From assembly GCA_927407015.1 (NCBI GenBank), contig CAKMJT010000021.1, forward strand, positions 42,296-106,295: a DNA stretch of 64,000 bases, written 5' to 3'. The translations under genes were made by a program, and so were the position numbers. Within the stretch, counting starts at the first letter, position 1, and every line of letters starts with the position of its first letter. Of this stretch, positions 43,820 through 53,859 are shown piece by piece. The notes under the pieces are model-generated. The model was not told where the DNA came from. It was given only the letters and a program-made list of their open reading frames with translations, and made no database searches. Origin of the DNA: an uncultured Proteiniphilum sp. GTDB taxonomy: Bacteria > Bacteroidota > Bacteroidia > Bacteroidales > Dysgonomonadaceae.

Positions 43820-46372
43820 TCACCCGCACTTGGAGGCGCCGCAGTTGCGGCATTTCAGACACCCCTCTTCATAGACCAGGGTCTCTTGCCCGCAGACGGG
43901 ACATTTCTGCCCCTTTGCTTCCGTTTCGTTGGGCAGGTATTTCTTCAGTGCCCGCTCCACCCCGTTCTTCCAGGTGTTGATGGTCTCACTGTCGAGCTCC
44001 AGTCCCGATACCAGCTTGATCACCTGGTCGATGGGCATGCCGTAACGCAGCACCCCGGAGATCAGCTTCGCATAATTCCAGAACTCCGGATTGAATTTGC
44101 CATCCAGTCCCTCGATGGTTACCTTATAGCCACGACGGTTCTGGAACTGAAAATCGTAATGCTTCCGTCCGTCGTTGTCATACGCTTTGATAATCTTTCC
44201 GGAGGTGACATTCTTCGGGATCATGATGCCGTCATCCTCATCGTTGATACCGGTAAATATTTCGTAGGGCCGACCGTTGAGTAACCCGATGAATGCGATC
44301 CATTTCTCCTTGTTATTCTGAAACTTGATCACATCTGCATCCAGTTCTATGGGTCGCGACGTGACGATCTGAGGCATCTCGTAACAGTCCTCCTCTTTCC
44401 CTTCTTTCTCTTTCCCGTCGCCATTGCCATTGGAGATCAGCACACCCGCACGCGATCCGTCGCGATAGACAGTACACCCTTTACAACCGCTTTTCCAGGC
44501 TTCCATATACAACCTACCCACCAGCTCCTCCGAGACATCGTTGGGCAGGTTGATAGTGACACTGATGGAATGATCCACCCATTTCTGTACACGCCCCTGC
44601 ATCTTCACCTTCTGCAGCCAGTCCACATCGTTGGAGGTGGCTTTATAGTAGGGTGATTTAGCCACCAGTTCATCGATCTCCCCCTTTGAATAACGACGGG
44701 TAGTAGAGTATCCCCTGGCCTCCATCCAGGTCACAAATTTGTGATGGAACACCACATATTCCTCCCACGAGTCACCGTTCTCGTCGATGAAATCGATCTT
44801 CACATCCCTGTCGTTCGGATTTACCTTGCGACGACGGGTATATACCGGCAGGAATACCGGCTCGATACCCGAAGTGGTCTGTGACATCAGGCTGGTGGTA
44901 CCCGTAGGGGCGATGGTGAGACAGGCAATATTCCGTCTTCCATATTTCACCATATCTTCATACATCTGTGGGTCAGCTTCTTTCAGGCGATTGATAAAGG
45001 GATTGTTTTTTTCTCTTTCGGCATCGAAAATTTCAAAAGCTCCCCTTTCTTTGGCCATATCTACCGATGAGCGATAGGCATGGATGGCCACCGCACGGTG
45101 TACCTTCTCCGAGAAATCGGTACCCTCGTCGGTACCGTAACGGATACCCAATGCAGCAAGCATATCCCCCTCGGCAGTGGTACCGACACCGGTACGCCGA
45201 CCCAACAGGGTTTTGCGCTGGATCTTTTTCCAAAGGGTACGTTCAGCTGATTTCACCTCTTCCGACTCTGGGTCGGCTTCAATTTTTTCGAGAATGCTGT
45301 CAATCTTTTCCGATTCCAGATCCACGATATCATCCATGATGCGTTGCGCCAGCTGCACATGTTTGGCGAAGAGGTCGAAGTCGAAGTAAGCATCTTCCCG
45401 GAACGGGTTCACCACGTAAGAGTAGAGATTGATGGCCAGCAGACGGCAGCTGTCGTAGGTACACAAAGGTATCTCACCGCAGGGATTGGTGGAGACCGTC
45501 CTGAAGCCGAGATCGGCATAACAGTCGGGTACCGATTCACGGATGATGGTGTCCCAGAAGAGTACACCCGGTTCCGCCGATTGCCAGGCATTATGTACTA
45601 TTTTCCTCCATAGTTCCTCTGCCTCAATCGTCTTCTCATATTTTGGCGTGTCGGAATCAATTGGATACTTCTGCACGTAAGGTTTACCTTGTGAAGCTGC
45701 CTCCATAAACGCATCGTCAATTTTCACCGAAATATTGGCTCCGGTCACCTTTCCCTGTTCCAGCTTGGCATCAATAAAATTCTCCGAATCGGGATGCTTG
45801 ATCGACACACTCAGCATCAGAGCGCCGCGACGACCATCCTGCGCCACCTCGCGTGTGGAGTTGGAATAACGTTCCATGAAAGGAACCAGTCCGGTGGAGG
45901 TCAGTGCTGAGTTTTTCACGGGAGAACCCTTTGGACGGATATGCGACAAATCGTGTCCCACACCGCCGCGACGCTTCATCAATTGTACCTGTTCCTCATC
46001 GATACGGATAATCGCACCGTAGGAATCGGCGTTACCATCCATTCCGATCACAAAACAGTTGGACAATGAAGCTATCTGGAAATGATTCCCGATGCCGGTC
46101 ATGGGGCTCCCTTGCGGAATAATGTATCTGAACTGGTCGAACAGCTCAAACAGCTCTTTCTCACTCAGCGGGTTGGCATATTTCTTCTCAACCCTCGCTA
46201 TCTCTTTGGCCAATCGCCAGTGCATGTCACCTGGTGTCTTTTCGTAAATCTCACCCTGACTGTCTTTAAGGGCATACTTGCTTACCCATACCTTGGCGGC
46301 AAGCTCATCACCCTTAAAATACTCCAACGATGCCTTGTACGCTTCGTCGAAAGTGTAGGTTTTCTTTTTCAT
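43820..46372 (-). CDS. nrdJ: Adenosylcobalamin-dependent ribonucleotide reductase (class II)
   Basis: 850 residues. It contains the catalytic barrel with NPCGEIPL (the NxCxE active-site loop), a GGVGHDLSHIRP block near 135 and TIAPTGTTSLMSQTTSGIEP near 490. The C-terminal Zn-ribbon has two CxxC pairs (CPVC, CRNC) for redox recycling of the active-site Cys pair. It makes deoxyribonucleotides using coenzyme B12 and does not need oxygen, which fits an anaerobe or facultative lifestyle. No cobalamin riboswitch was recognised in the 398-nt gap upstream. The gene is single, with no nrdA/B neighbour. Confidence 0.96.
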   Translation of the reverse strand: MKKKTYTFDEAYKASLEYFKGDELAAKVWVSKYALKDSQGEIYEKTPGDMHWRLAKEIARVEKKYANPLSEKELFELFDQFRYIIPQGSPMTGIGNHFQIASLSNCFVIGMDGNADSYGAIIRIDEEQVQLMKRRGGVGHDLSHIRPKGSPVKNSALTSTGLVPFMERYSNSTREVAQDGRRGALMLSVSIKHPDSENFIDAKLEQGKVTGANISVKIDDAFMEAASQGKPYVQKYPIDSDTPKYEKTIEAEELWRKIVHNAWQSAEPGVLFWDTIIRESVPDCYADLGFRTVSTNPCGEIPLCTYDSCRLLAINLYSYVVNPFREDAYFDFDLFAKHVQLAQRIMDDIVDLESEKIDSILEKIEADPESEEVKSAERTLWKKIQRKTLLGRRTGVGTTAEGDMLAALGIRYGTDEGTDFSEKVHRAVAIHAYRSSVDMAKERGAFEIFDAEREKNNPFINRLKEADPQMYEDMVKYGRRNIACLTIAPTGTTSLMSQTTSGIEPVFLPVYTRRRKVNPNDRDVKIDFIDENGDSWEEYVVFHHKFVTWMEARGYSTTRRYSKGEIDELVAKSPYYKATSNDVDWLQKVKMQGRVQKWVDHSISVTINLPNDVSEELVGRLYMEAWKSGCKGCTVYRDGSRAGVLISNGNGDGKEKEGKEEDCYEMPQIVTSRPIELDADVIKFQNNKEKWIAFIGLLNGRPYEIFTGINDEDDGIMIPKNVTSGKIIKAYDNDGRKHYDFQFQNRRGYKVTIEGLDGKFNPEFWNYAKLISGVLRYGMPIDQVIKLVSGLELDSETINTWKNGVERALKKYLPNETEAKGQKCPVCGQETLVYEEGCLKCRNCGASKCG

Positions 46373-46770
46373 CAGCTGATAGTTTTTTTAGTAAATAAAA
46401 AATTGACTTTTAAAATGTTTCCCGTGTTCTCCTGATCTGTTCTTTTTATTTTTCAATACAGGGTCCATTTGGTTATGCAAGTTTATAGAAACTTTCTAAA
46501 AATGCAAAATATTTCAAGCTTTATTTATTAACAATGGGGAAAGTTTTCCATATTAAATTTTAGCTAATTGAAAATCAGTATTATAATTTTTAATTACCGA
46601 AAAAAAGTTTTCCTTTTTGTACAACTCTTCTGATATACAAAAAGATAAAAAAGAAATGCCATCCCGAGCGAAGATACACCAGAATTGAAATAAAAAAATC
46701 ACCCGACAGGCATAACCTATTGAGTGATTTACCCTTTATGGCAGAAAGATGAGGCCGGAACCGTTAACCG
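46373..46770. other. AT-rich intergenic region between nrdJ and serpin
   Basis: About 400 nt, AT-rich, with no credible gene. It should contain the nrdJ promoter, although no clean TAnnTTTG was found, and it holds the serpin terminator. No B12-type riboswitch box was seen. Confidence 0.5.
46690..46730 (-). terminator. Intrinsic terminator of the serpin gene
   Basis: On the minus strand AAATCAC (from 46730) pairs with GTGATTT (to 46696), and the stem runs into seven T's. It lies about 40 nt after the serpin stop. Confidence 0.7.
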
Positions 46771-48030
46771 TTAAAATTTTTTCACTGCACCCATAAAAAG
46801 GATCGCTCCCGTGGAGTTCTCCTGTATGATATAGATGAAGGGCCTGTCGGCGTTGAAAATCACTTTTTGCGGTTCAGTAGGCATCGATGTCAGTTCCATT
46901 CCCACAGTCGTGACGGCTGCCGCCTCTGTACCCGACTCGTCGGTACTGATATAGGTATCCTGCTTCACGAAAGCAATTTTAGCGGGATGATTCGTCATTC
47001 CGGAGAAATCGGCGGCATCGGTAAAGGCAATGCCCATGCCCATCTTCGAGAGCACATCGTTCAATTTCTTACTGTACTCCGTCTTGAATTTCGGCAGGGA
47101 CAGATCCACCTCTGCCTCTCTCAATACCGATTTCAGGCCGTTCCAGTAGTCATCTTGCCGTGTTGCGGCCACTACCTCCTGCAGCCTCTTCCCCTGCCGG
47201 GGCAGTAACACCATCATGCTGAACGCATGGTTGCCATAGGGGAGTTGTACCATCTGTAGGAGCTGATCTTCCGTATAGATAAACTTCGCTCTTTGCTTCA
47301 TCATATCCACCTGCCACATGGTTCCGTCCTCACTGGTGAATGGTTTCCGGGAGGTATTCCTTGCGTCAAATTCCGTTGTCCATATCCCCTTGAAATAGAT
47401 GGCATTGAGCAGATACATCAGATCGTAGGCATTGGTCTTATCAATCACTTCCTGAATCAGTCCGTTTGTATGATCCGATGCCCACCGGTTAATGATACCG
47501 GTGGTAGCGGTACTGGAAAAATCGACGGGCTGCACCGTAGCATCGTAATAAGATTGGTTGGTATGGATAAAATCGGGATTAATCGTCACCGACTGATTGG
47601 TGAAAATTGCATTGGCAATCGATAGTTTGGTCGAGGGATCTGTTTTCAACAAAGCCTCCTTCAGCTTTTTGTAATAACTGTTTAGCTCTTCTTCGGTATA
47701 ATCCCCCATTTTCAGTGTCTGTTGCATGGCCGATCTGGTTTCACCACCCGCTCCGTTCCAGGTCATGGCCAGCGCCATGCTCAGGCTGAGCGGCGACACC
47801 ATGAAATTACGGTCTTCGCCGACAGACTCTTCGTCGAACACATTGGCGAAAAAGGCAAAGGCGAACGACTGATCCGATTGAACCATCTCCTTTTCAGATG
47901 ACCGCAGATTGATTAGAATGGGGTCGGGTAAATCCCCTGTGTTGATTTCGCTGTTGTTTTTGTCGCATGACGAAGCCAAAGACAAGCCGGCGATGCCCGC
48001 TAATAACAGTGTATGGATTTTTGTTCTCAT
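46771..48030 (-). CDS. Lipoprotein serpin (serine protease inhibitor)
   Basis: 419 residues from ATG 48030; a start 27 nt earlier is possible but gives a poorer signal. The lipobox ends at about Cys22 (ASSC). The serpin body shows NFMVSPLSLSMALAMTWNGA near 80 and the late FNADRPFIYII. The reactive loop begins with a standard inhibitory hinge (ESGTEAAAVTT, about 365-375), so real inhibition is expected. Counting from the hinge puts P1-P1' at about Thr381-Ser382. It probably guards the cell surface against host or competitor proteases. It has its own terminator. Confidence 0.93.
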   Translation of the reverse strand: MRTKIHTLLLAGIAGLSLASSCDKNNSEINTGDLPDPILINLRSSEKEMVQSDQSFAFAFFANVFDEESVGEDRNFMVSPLSLSMALAMTWNGAGGETRSAMQQTLKMGDYTEEELNSYYKKLKEALLKTDPSTKLSIANAIFTNQSVTINPDFIHTNQSYYDATVQPVDFSSTATTGIINRWASDHTNGLIQEVIDKTNAYDLMYLLNAIYFKGIWTTEFDARNTSRKPFTSEDGTMWQVDMMKQRAKFIYTEDQLLQMVQLPYGNHAFSMMVLLPRQGKRLQEVVAATRQDDYWNGLKSVLREAEVDLSLPKFKTEYSKKLNDVLSKMGMGIAFTDAADFSGMTNHPAKIAFVKQDTYISTDESGTEAAAVTTVGMELTSMPTEPQKVIFNADRPFIYIIQENSTGAILFMGAVKKF

Positions 48031-48197
48031 AGTGATTCTTTTTGAAATGATATACATTCACTTTTAATAGATGCATTGAGAAGATAAATTGTTGTCACTA
48101 TGCCGTTAAAAAAAGTTATTGCCTCTTTTTCTGGCTGGAAAAGCGGCTTTTCGGCATCATTTTTCTCTCACCGGCTCCGTAACCCGAAATTATTGCT

Positions 48198-48205
48198 TAA
48201 TTTTG
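48198..48205 (+). promoter_or_regulatory. -7 box for speA
   Basis: TAATTTTG, about 50 nt before the ATG, fits TAnnTTTG. Confidence 0.5.
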
Positions 48206-48255
48206 CAGGTTATTAATTCATCATCAATTATCACCTTTAAATACTGTTTGTTGGA

Positions 48256-50154
48256 ATGAGAAAATGGCGCATTGAAGATTCGGAAGAGTTGTATAATATC
48301 AACGGCTGGGGAAACGGTTATTTCTCCATCAACGAAAAAGGACATGTACAGGTCACACCCCGCAAAAAAGAAGGCTGTAGTGTGGATCTGAGTGATCTGA
48401 TGAGCGAGCTCTATCTGCGTGATGTTTCCTCTCCCGTACTGATACGCTTCCCGGAGATACTGGACAACCGGATTGAAAAGATATCCAACAGCTTCACCAT
48501 CGCATCCCAGGAATATGAATACCAGGCGCAGAACTACATTGTCTACCCCATCAAGGTAAATCAGATGCGTCAGGTAGTGGAGGAGATCGTCTCGAGCGGA
48601 AAACGGTTTAATATTGGCCTGGAAGCCGGATCTAAGCCGGAATTACATGCCGTGCTTGCGATCAATACCGACCACAACTCTTTTATCATCTGCAACGGAT
48701 ACAAGGACGAGAGTTATATAGAGCTGGCACTCCTCGCACAGAAGATGGGGAAAAAATTGTTTATCGTGGTAGAGAAACTTAACGAACTCGACCTGACCAT
48801 CAAGATAGCAAAACGACTGAAGGTGAAGCCCAATATCGGTATCCGGGTGAAACTGGCCAGCTCCGGCAGCGGCAAGTGGGAAGAATCGGGTGGCGACGGC
48901 AGCAAGTTCGGCCTCAACTCCAGCGAACTGCTGGAGGCACTGGAGGTGCTCAAAGATAACAACCTGAGTGAATGCTTTCAGCTTATTCACTTTCATATAG
49001 GAAGCCAGATCACCAAAATACGCCGCATCAAGACGGCACTTCGCGAAGCAGCCCAGTTTTATGTACAGCTGCACTCCATGGGCTTCAAGATCGAGTTTGT
49101 GGACATCGGCGGCGGACTGGGGGTCGATTACGACGGCACCCGTTCCTCCTTTACCGAGAACAGTATCAACTACTCCATCCAGGAATATGTGAACGACTCC
49201 GTCTTCACCTTCGTGGATGCTGCCAACAAGAACGAGATACCTCATCCCAACATCATTACAGAATCGGGACGTGCCCTCACGGCACATCACTCCGTACTGG
49301 TGTTTGAAGTGCTGGAGACAGCCACGCTTCCTGAATGGCCCGACGACCAGGATATTCAGGAGAATGACCACGAGCTGGTGAAGGAACTCTACAATATCTG
49401 GGATTCACTCACCCAGGCGCGTATGCTGGAAGCGTGGCATGATGCCCAGCAGATCCGCGAGGAGTCACTTGACCTGTTCAGCCTGGGCATGCTCGATTTG
49501 AAGACAAGGGCACAGGTAGAGCAGCTTTATTTCTCTATCGCCCGTGAGATCAATGTCACCAGCAACCGGTCCAAACATGCACCCGAGGAGCTGCGTCAGT
49601 TATCCAGCCTGCTCCCGGACAAGTATTTCTGTAATTTCTCCCTGTTCCAGTCGCTACCCGACTCGTGGGCTATCGACCAGGTGTTCCCCATCATCCCCAT
49701 TCACCGGCTCGACGAAAAACCCGAAAAAACGGCCACCCTGCAGGACATCACCTGTGATTCCGACGGGAAGATAGCCAACTTCGCCTCTCAGGACGGTTTT
49801 CGTTCCACCTACCTGCCGGTACACACACTCAAAAAAAATGAATCCTATTATATCGGTGTTTTTCTGGTGGGAGCCTATCAGGAGATTCTTGGGGATCTTC
49901 ACAACCTCTTCGGCGACACCAATGTTGTCCATGTTTTCGCGGGTGAGACAGGTTACAAAATCGATCAGGTGATCGATGGCGAATCGGTGGCAGAGGTGCT
50001 CGAGTATGCCCAGTACAACGCCAAGAAGCTGGTGCGCACGGTAGAGACCTGGGTGATGAGTTCCGTTAAACAGGGCAAGATCTCCGTGGAGGAGGGAAAA
50101 GAGTTCCTCTCCAACTACCGCTCGGGATTGTACGGATACACTTACCTGGAATAA
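48256..50154 (+). CDS. speA: Biosynthetic arginine decarboxylase
   Basis: 632 residues, the usual SpeA length. The PLP lysine is at about 100 in YPIKVNQ. The Gly-rich HFHIGSQI and DIGGGLGVDYDGT blocks bind PLP phosphate and substrate. It decarboxylates arginine to agmatine, the first step to putrescine and spermidine. Downstream polyamine genes are not adjacent. The convergent CDF gene follows after 91 nt containing a dispersed repeat. Confidence 0.96.
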   Translation: MRKWRIEDSEELYNINGWGNGYFSINEKGHVQVTPRKKEGCSVDLSDLMSELYLRDVSSPVLIRFPEILDNRIEKISNSFTIASQEYEYQAQNYIVYPIKVNQMRQVVEEIVSSGKRFNIGLEAGSKPELHAVLAINTDHNSFIICNGYKDESYIELALLAQKMGKKLFIVVEKLNELDLTIKIAKRLKVKPNIGIRVKLASSGSGKWEESGGDGSKFGLNSSELLEALEVLKDNNLSECFQLIHFHIGSQITKIRRIKTALREAAQFYVQLHSMGFKIEFVDIGGGLGVDYDGTRSSFTENSINYSIQEYVNDSVFTFVDAANKNEIPHPNIITESGRALTAHHSVLVFEVLETATLPEWPDDQDIQENDHELVKELYNIWDSLTQARMLEAWHDAQQIREESLDLFSLGMLDLKTRAQVEQLYFSIAREINVTSNRSKHAPEELRQLSSLLPDKYFCNFSLFQSLPDSWAIDQVFPIIPIHRLDEKPEKTATLQDITCDSDGKIANFASQDGFRSTYLPVHTLKKNESYYIGVFLVGAYQEILGDLHNLFGDTNVVHVFAGETGYKIDQVIDGESVAEVLEYAQYNAKKLVRTVETWVMSSVKQGKISVEEGKEFLSNYRSGLYGYTYLE

Positions 50155-50159
50155 CTGAT

Positions 50160-50245
50160 TATCAACCCACTGATAGCTGACAGCTGAACGCTATCTCCCA
50201 AACCGCTGTCCTTTCAAAGCTTTCACCAAAAAAGCTGACCGCTGA
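50160..50245. repeat. Intergenic GCTGA-rich repeat between speA and CDF gene
   Basis: Contains ACTGATAGCTGACAGCTGA (50169-50187), matching 39860-39878 in 18 of 19 positions, plus further AGCTGA units near the far end. No gene is present. Confidence 0.5.
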
Positions 50246-51136
50246 TCAGCAACAACCCTCCAGTTCACAGTCCTCCTCCGGCACTTCAAACTCAATGGTA
50301 CAATGTTGCACGCCCAGTGCCAGCAGGGCTTCCCGGATGATGAGCTTCAGCTTGAGAAGTTCATCCATCGGCTGTGGTGAGCGGAGAACCACGTGGATGG
50401 TTAACACATTGTATTCCCCGTCTATGGACCATGCATGCAGGTCGTGCACACCCTGCACCTCATCGATTTTCAAAACAGACTCCTCTATTTGTCCCAGGTC
50501 GACTGTCCCGGGGCTGCCCTGCAGTATGATATGCAGACTCTGCCGTATATTGCGGAATACATTGTAGAGGATAAAGAGTGAGATCCCGAGCGATAACAGC
50601 GGGTCGATGACAGGTGCATCCACAAAATACATGATCCCTGCGCCCAGCAGTACAGCAATCCATCCCAGCACATCTTCGAGCAGATGCAGTGAGACTACCC
50701 TCTCGTTGAGTGAGCTTCCTTTACGCAGTCGCAGGACAGCCAGCCCGTTCACGATCACACCCAACACGGCCAGCAGGACCATCCCCTTTACATCGGGTTG
50801 CTCGGGGTGCAGCAACCGGGGCAGGGCGTTCACCACGATCAGCACGCTTCCCACCAGCAATACTCCCGAATTCACAATGGCTCCGAGCAGAGAAAAGCGC
50901 TTGTAACCGTAGGTGTACTCCCGGGTGCTGGGCTTCTTGGAGACCTTCTGAAAATACCAGGATAAACCCAGTGAGATACTGTCACCCAGATCGTGTACCG
51001 CATCCGACAGGATCGCCATGCTATTGGTGAGTAATCCACCGACGATCTCTACTATCGTGAAAGAAAAATTCAGGAAAAAGGCTGTCTTGATGTTCTTCAC
51101 ATCCTCATGCCCCTGATGGTGATGGTGTACATGCAT
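50246..51136 (-). CDS. Cation diffusion facilitator (zinc/divalent metal exporter)
   Basis: 296 residues. The His-rich start MHVHHHH could bind metal. Six membrane helices follow, with the metal-site pattern in helix 2 (SDAVHDLGDS) and in helix 5 (HLLEDVLGW). The C-terminal cytosolic domain (about 205-290) has the HDLHAWSIDGEYNVL block. CDF proteins export zinc, cobalt or related ions in exchange for protons. The C-terminus ends in two Cys (EGCC), again suggesting metal binding. The gene is convergent with speA and divergent from the S9 peptidase gene. Confidence 0.94.
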   Translation of the reverse strand: MHVHHHHQGHEDVKNIKTAFFLNFSFTIVEIVGGLLTNSMAILSDAVHDLGDSISLGLSWYFQKVSKKPSTREYTYGYKRFSLLGAIVNSGVLLVGSVLIVVNALPRLLHPEQPDVKGMVLLAVLGVIVNGLAVLRLRKGSSLNERVVSLHLLEDVLGWIAVLLGAGIMYFVDAPVIDPLLSLGISLFILYNVFRNIRQSLHIILQGSPGTVDLGQIEESVLKIDEVQGVHDLHAWSIDGEYNVLTIHVVLRSPQPMDELLKLKLIIREALLALGVQHCTIEFEVPEEDCELEGCC

Positions 51137-51209
51137 ATTGCAAAACTCGTTTTGATATAAACGTAAGGAGAAAAATAATGTTCAATGCATTCGTTTCGCC
51201 GTAATTATG

Positions 51210-51217
51210 TATATTTG
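51210..51217 (+). promoter_or_regulatory. -7 box for the S9 peptidase run
   Basis: TATATTTG, 31 nt before the ATG, fits TAnnTTTG. Confidence 0.55.
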
Positions 51218-51248
51218 CACCTATTCGCAAACCTGTTAAACCCGGCAT

Positions 51249-53393
51249 ATGAAACACACCAACGGCTGGTTACTGTTTGTAACCTTTTTATTAACAATCA
51301 CATCGTGCAATGACACGAAAAAAGAGACGACAATTTTGAAACAATCCGATTTCCCCGCACCTCCGGTGGCAGAGGTGATTCCCGACACGTTCATCAACTT
51401 CGGGCAACAACGTATCGACAATTATTACTGGTTGAAAGACAAAAACAACCCGAAGGTGACTGATTACCTGAAAGCCGAAAACGTATATACCGACAGTGTG
51501 ATGGCTTCCACCACAGCACTCCGGCAAACCATCTACGATGAGATTGTGGGGCGCATGAAGGAGGATGACGAGAGCTACCCCTCCTTCAAGGATGGTTATT
51601 ACTATTACAGCCGCGCCGAGAAGGGAAAGCAATACCGTACCTATTGCCGTAGAAAAGGATCGATGGAGGCTCCCGAGGAGATCCTTTTTGATCTCAACAA
51701 GATGGCAGAGGGTAAACAGGCATTCATCTTCGCCGGATACTCCGTCAGCCCTGACAATAGCAAAGCAGCTTATTTCTACAATGAGACAGGCTCTTATGCC
51801 GAATACATCCTGAAGATAAAAGATCTGGCCACAGACCGGGAAATCGGATTCACCGTCGACGGTGCCGCCTCCGCTGCCTGGGCCAACGACAATCAAACGC
51901 TGTTCTACAGCACTATCGACAACACGCTACGCTCCAGCCGGATCCACCGCCGGGCACTCGATGAGCCGCAGAGCACGCTGGTATATGAGGAGAAGGATGT
52001 CAGATTCACCACCTACGTCTCCGGCAGCAAGACCAGGGAATATATCTTTATCGGCAGCGCCAGCTCCACCACCTCTGAAGAACGATATATAGATGCCGGC
52101 CGTCCTCACGACACCTTCAAGCTTTTCCTGCCACGTGTGCAGGATGTGGAATACTCCGTCTACCCGCATAAGGATAAATTCTTTGTGCGTTATAAGGACA
52201 AGGAAAACCTCAATGGCAAGATCTACGAGATGCCCCTCACCGGCTATGAGGAACGTTCCACCTGGAAAGAGTTTCTGCCTCACAACAAGGAGGTGCGCAT
52301 CGAAGGCATCGATATACTGAAGGACTATGTACTACTGGAACTACGTAAAAACGGACTGAGCGAGATCATCGCCAAACCGGTTGCAGGGGGCAGCCTGCAG
52401 ACCATTTCCTTCCCCGAGCCGGTATACACCGCCTCACTGAGCGGAAACCCGGAGTACGACGCCACCACCTTTCGTTATACCTATACCTCACTCAACCGCC
52501 CCAATACACTCTATGAATACAACATTACCACCGGTGAGACGGTGAAGCTCAAGGAGCAGGAGATACCCTCGGGTTTCAACCCGGACGACTATGTGGTAGA
52601 ACGCCTGTGGGCTACCGCCTCCGACGGGGTGAAGGTGCCAATGGCCATCGTATATAAGAAAGGGCTGAAGAAAGACGGCAGCAACCCCGCACTGCTCTAC
52701 TCCTACGGCAGCTATGGCTATAGCTCAGACGTCCATTTCAGTGCCAGCTACTACAGTCTGATCGACCGCGGTTTCGTGTTCGGCATCGCCCAGATCAGGG
52801 GAGGCAGCGACCTGGGGGAACAGTGGTACGAAGATGGCAAGCTGCTGAAGAAGAAGAATACGTTCAACGACTTCATCGCCTGCAGTGAGCTGCTGATCAA
52901 CAGTAAATATACCTCCGCCGACAGGCTGGCAGCCATGGGTGGCAGCGCAGGAGGCCTGCTGATGGGCGCCGTGGCCAATATGCGTCCCGACCTCTATCAG
53001 ACCATCGTGGCACAGGTACCCTTCGTGGATGTGATCAACACGATGCTTGACGAGACACTACCGCTCACCACAGGCGAATATGAGGAATGGGGTAACCCCA
53101 ACGAGGAGGAGTATTACAACTACATCCTCTCCTACTCGCCCTACGACAATATCAAGGCACAGGATTATCCGAATATGCTGGTCACCGGTGGCATCAACGA
53201 CTCACAGGTACTTTTCCATGAACCCGCCAAATATGTGGCAAAACTCCGGTCGCTCAAAACCGACGATAACATCGTGTTGCTGCACATGAACATGGATTCC
53301 GGCCATGGCGGCGCTACCGGGCGCTATGACGGCATCCATGATACCGCCTTCGAGTTCGCCTTTATCCTCAACCGGGCAGGGATTAACGAATAA
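51249..53393 (+). CDS. Prolyl oligopeptidase family (S9, oligopeptidase B-like) lipoprotein
   Basis: 714 residues with a lipobox ending at Cys20 (TITSC). The N-terminal beta-propeller (about 90-440) has the family pattern YYYSRAEKGKQY near 117. The hydrolase domain has the nucleophile Ser at about 566 in GGSAGG, an Asp in GGINDSQV and the His in SGHGGATGR. It cuts short peptides after basic residues or proline; specificity cannot be fixed. It is probably exported and anchored, which fits a peptide-fermenting lifestyle. The DUF488 gene follows after 47 nt in the same direction. Confidence 0.94.
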   Translation: MKHTNGWLLFVTFLLTITSCNDTKKETTILKQSDFPAPPVAEVIPDTFINFGQQRIDNYYWLKDKNNPKVTDYLKAENVYTDSVMASTTALRQTIYDEIVGRMKEDDESYPSFKDGYYYYSRAEKGKQYRTYCRRKGSMEAPEEILFDLNKMAEGKQAFIFAGYSVSPDNSKAAYFYNETGSYAEYILKIKDLATDREIGFTVDGAASAAWANDNQTLFYSTIDNTLRSSRIHRRALDEPQSTLVYEEKDVRFTTYVSGSKTREYIFIGSASSTTSEERYIDAGRPHDTFKLFLPRVQDVEYSVYPHKDKFFVRYKDKENLNGKIYEMPLTGYEERSTWKEFLPHNKEVRIEGIDILKDYVLLELRKNGLSEIIAKPVAGGSLQTISFPEPVYTASLSGNPEYDATTFRYTYTSLNRPNTLYEYNITTGETVKLKEQEIPSGFNPDDYVVERLWATASDGVKVPMAIVYKKGLKKDGSNPALLYSYGSYGYSSDVHFSASYYSLIDRGFVFGIAQIRGGSDLGEQWYEDGKLLKKKNTFNDFIACSELLINSKYTSADRLAAMGGSAGGLLMGAVANMRPDLYQTIVAQVPFVDVINTMLDETLPLTTGEYEEWGNPNEEEYYNYILSYSPYDNIKAQDYPNMLVTGGINDSQVLFHEPAKYVAKLRSLKTDDNIVLLHMNMDSGHGGATGRYDGIHDTAFEFAFILNRAGINE

Positions 53394-53440
53394 TGGAAGA
53401 AGCATGCTCCGACAAAAAAAATGGATCCATCACTTGAAGA

Positions 53441-53794
53441 ATGATTCACATCAAACGAATTTATGAAGCTCCCGGTGACCATGACGGTTACCGCATCCTG
53501 GTAGACAGACTCTGGCCGCGCGGGTTGTCAAAGGAGAACTCCCATGTAGATCGCTGGTTGAAAGAGATTGCTCCATCAACAGAGCTGAGAAAATGGTTTC
53601 ACCACGATCCGGAAAAATGGGAAGAGTTCGAAAATCGCTACCGGATAGAACTGTCAGATAAAATGGAAGCGTTGAAGAAGGTGCGTGATCTGGAGAAAGA
53701 ACACAAAATAGTGACGTTGCTGTATTCCGCCAGGGATACCCTGCACAATCAGGCGGTGGTATTGCTGGAAATATTGAAAGAAATGACCGGATAA
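53441..53794 (+). CDS. DUF488 family protein
   Basis: 117 residues with the DUF488 pattern: DGYRILVDRLWPRGLSKE near 16 and LRKWFHHDPEKWEEF near 49, then a VTLLYSARD strand near 88. Members of this family have no settled function. It lies between the S9 peptidase and the symporter in the same direction, 66 nt before the latter. Confidence 0.92.
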   Translation: MIHIKRIYEAPGDHDGYRILVDRLWPRGLSKENSHVDRWLKEIAPSTELRKWFHHDPEKWEEFENRYRIELSDKMEALKKVRDLEKEHKIVTLLYSARDTLHNQAVVLLEILKEMTG

Positions 53795-53859
53795 AACGGG
53801 TTCTATCCCGACAGCAGAAGAGATACTCTACTGAAACAGCACAAAACAACGCAGATAGC

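Noticed and set aside
46373..46770. Possible cobalamin riboswitch upstream of nrdJ
   Set aside because: I looked for the B12-box pattern and the expected multi-stem layout in the minus direction and did not see them.
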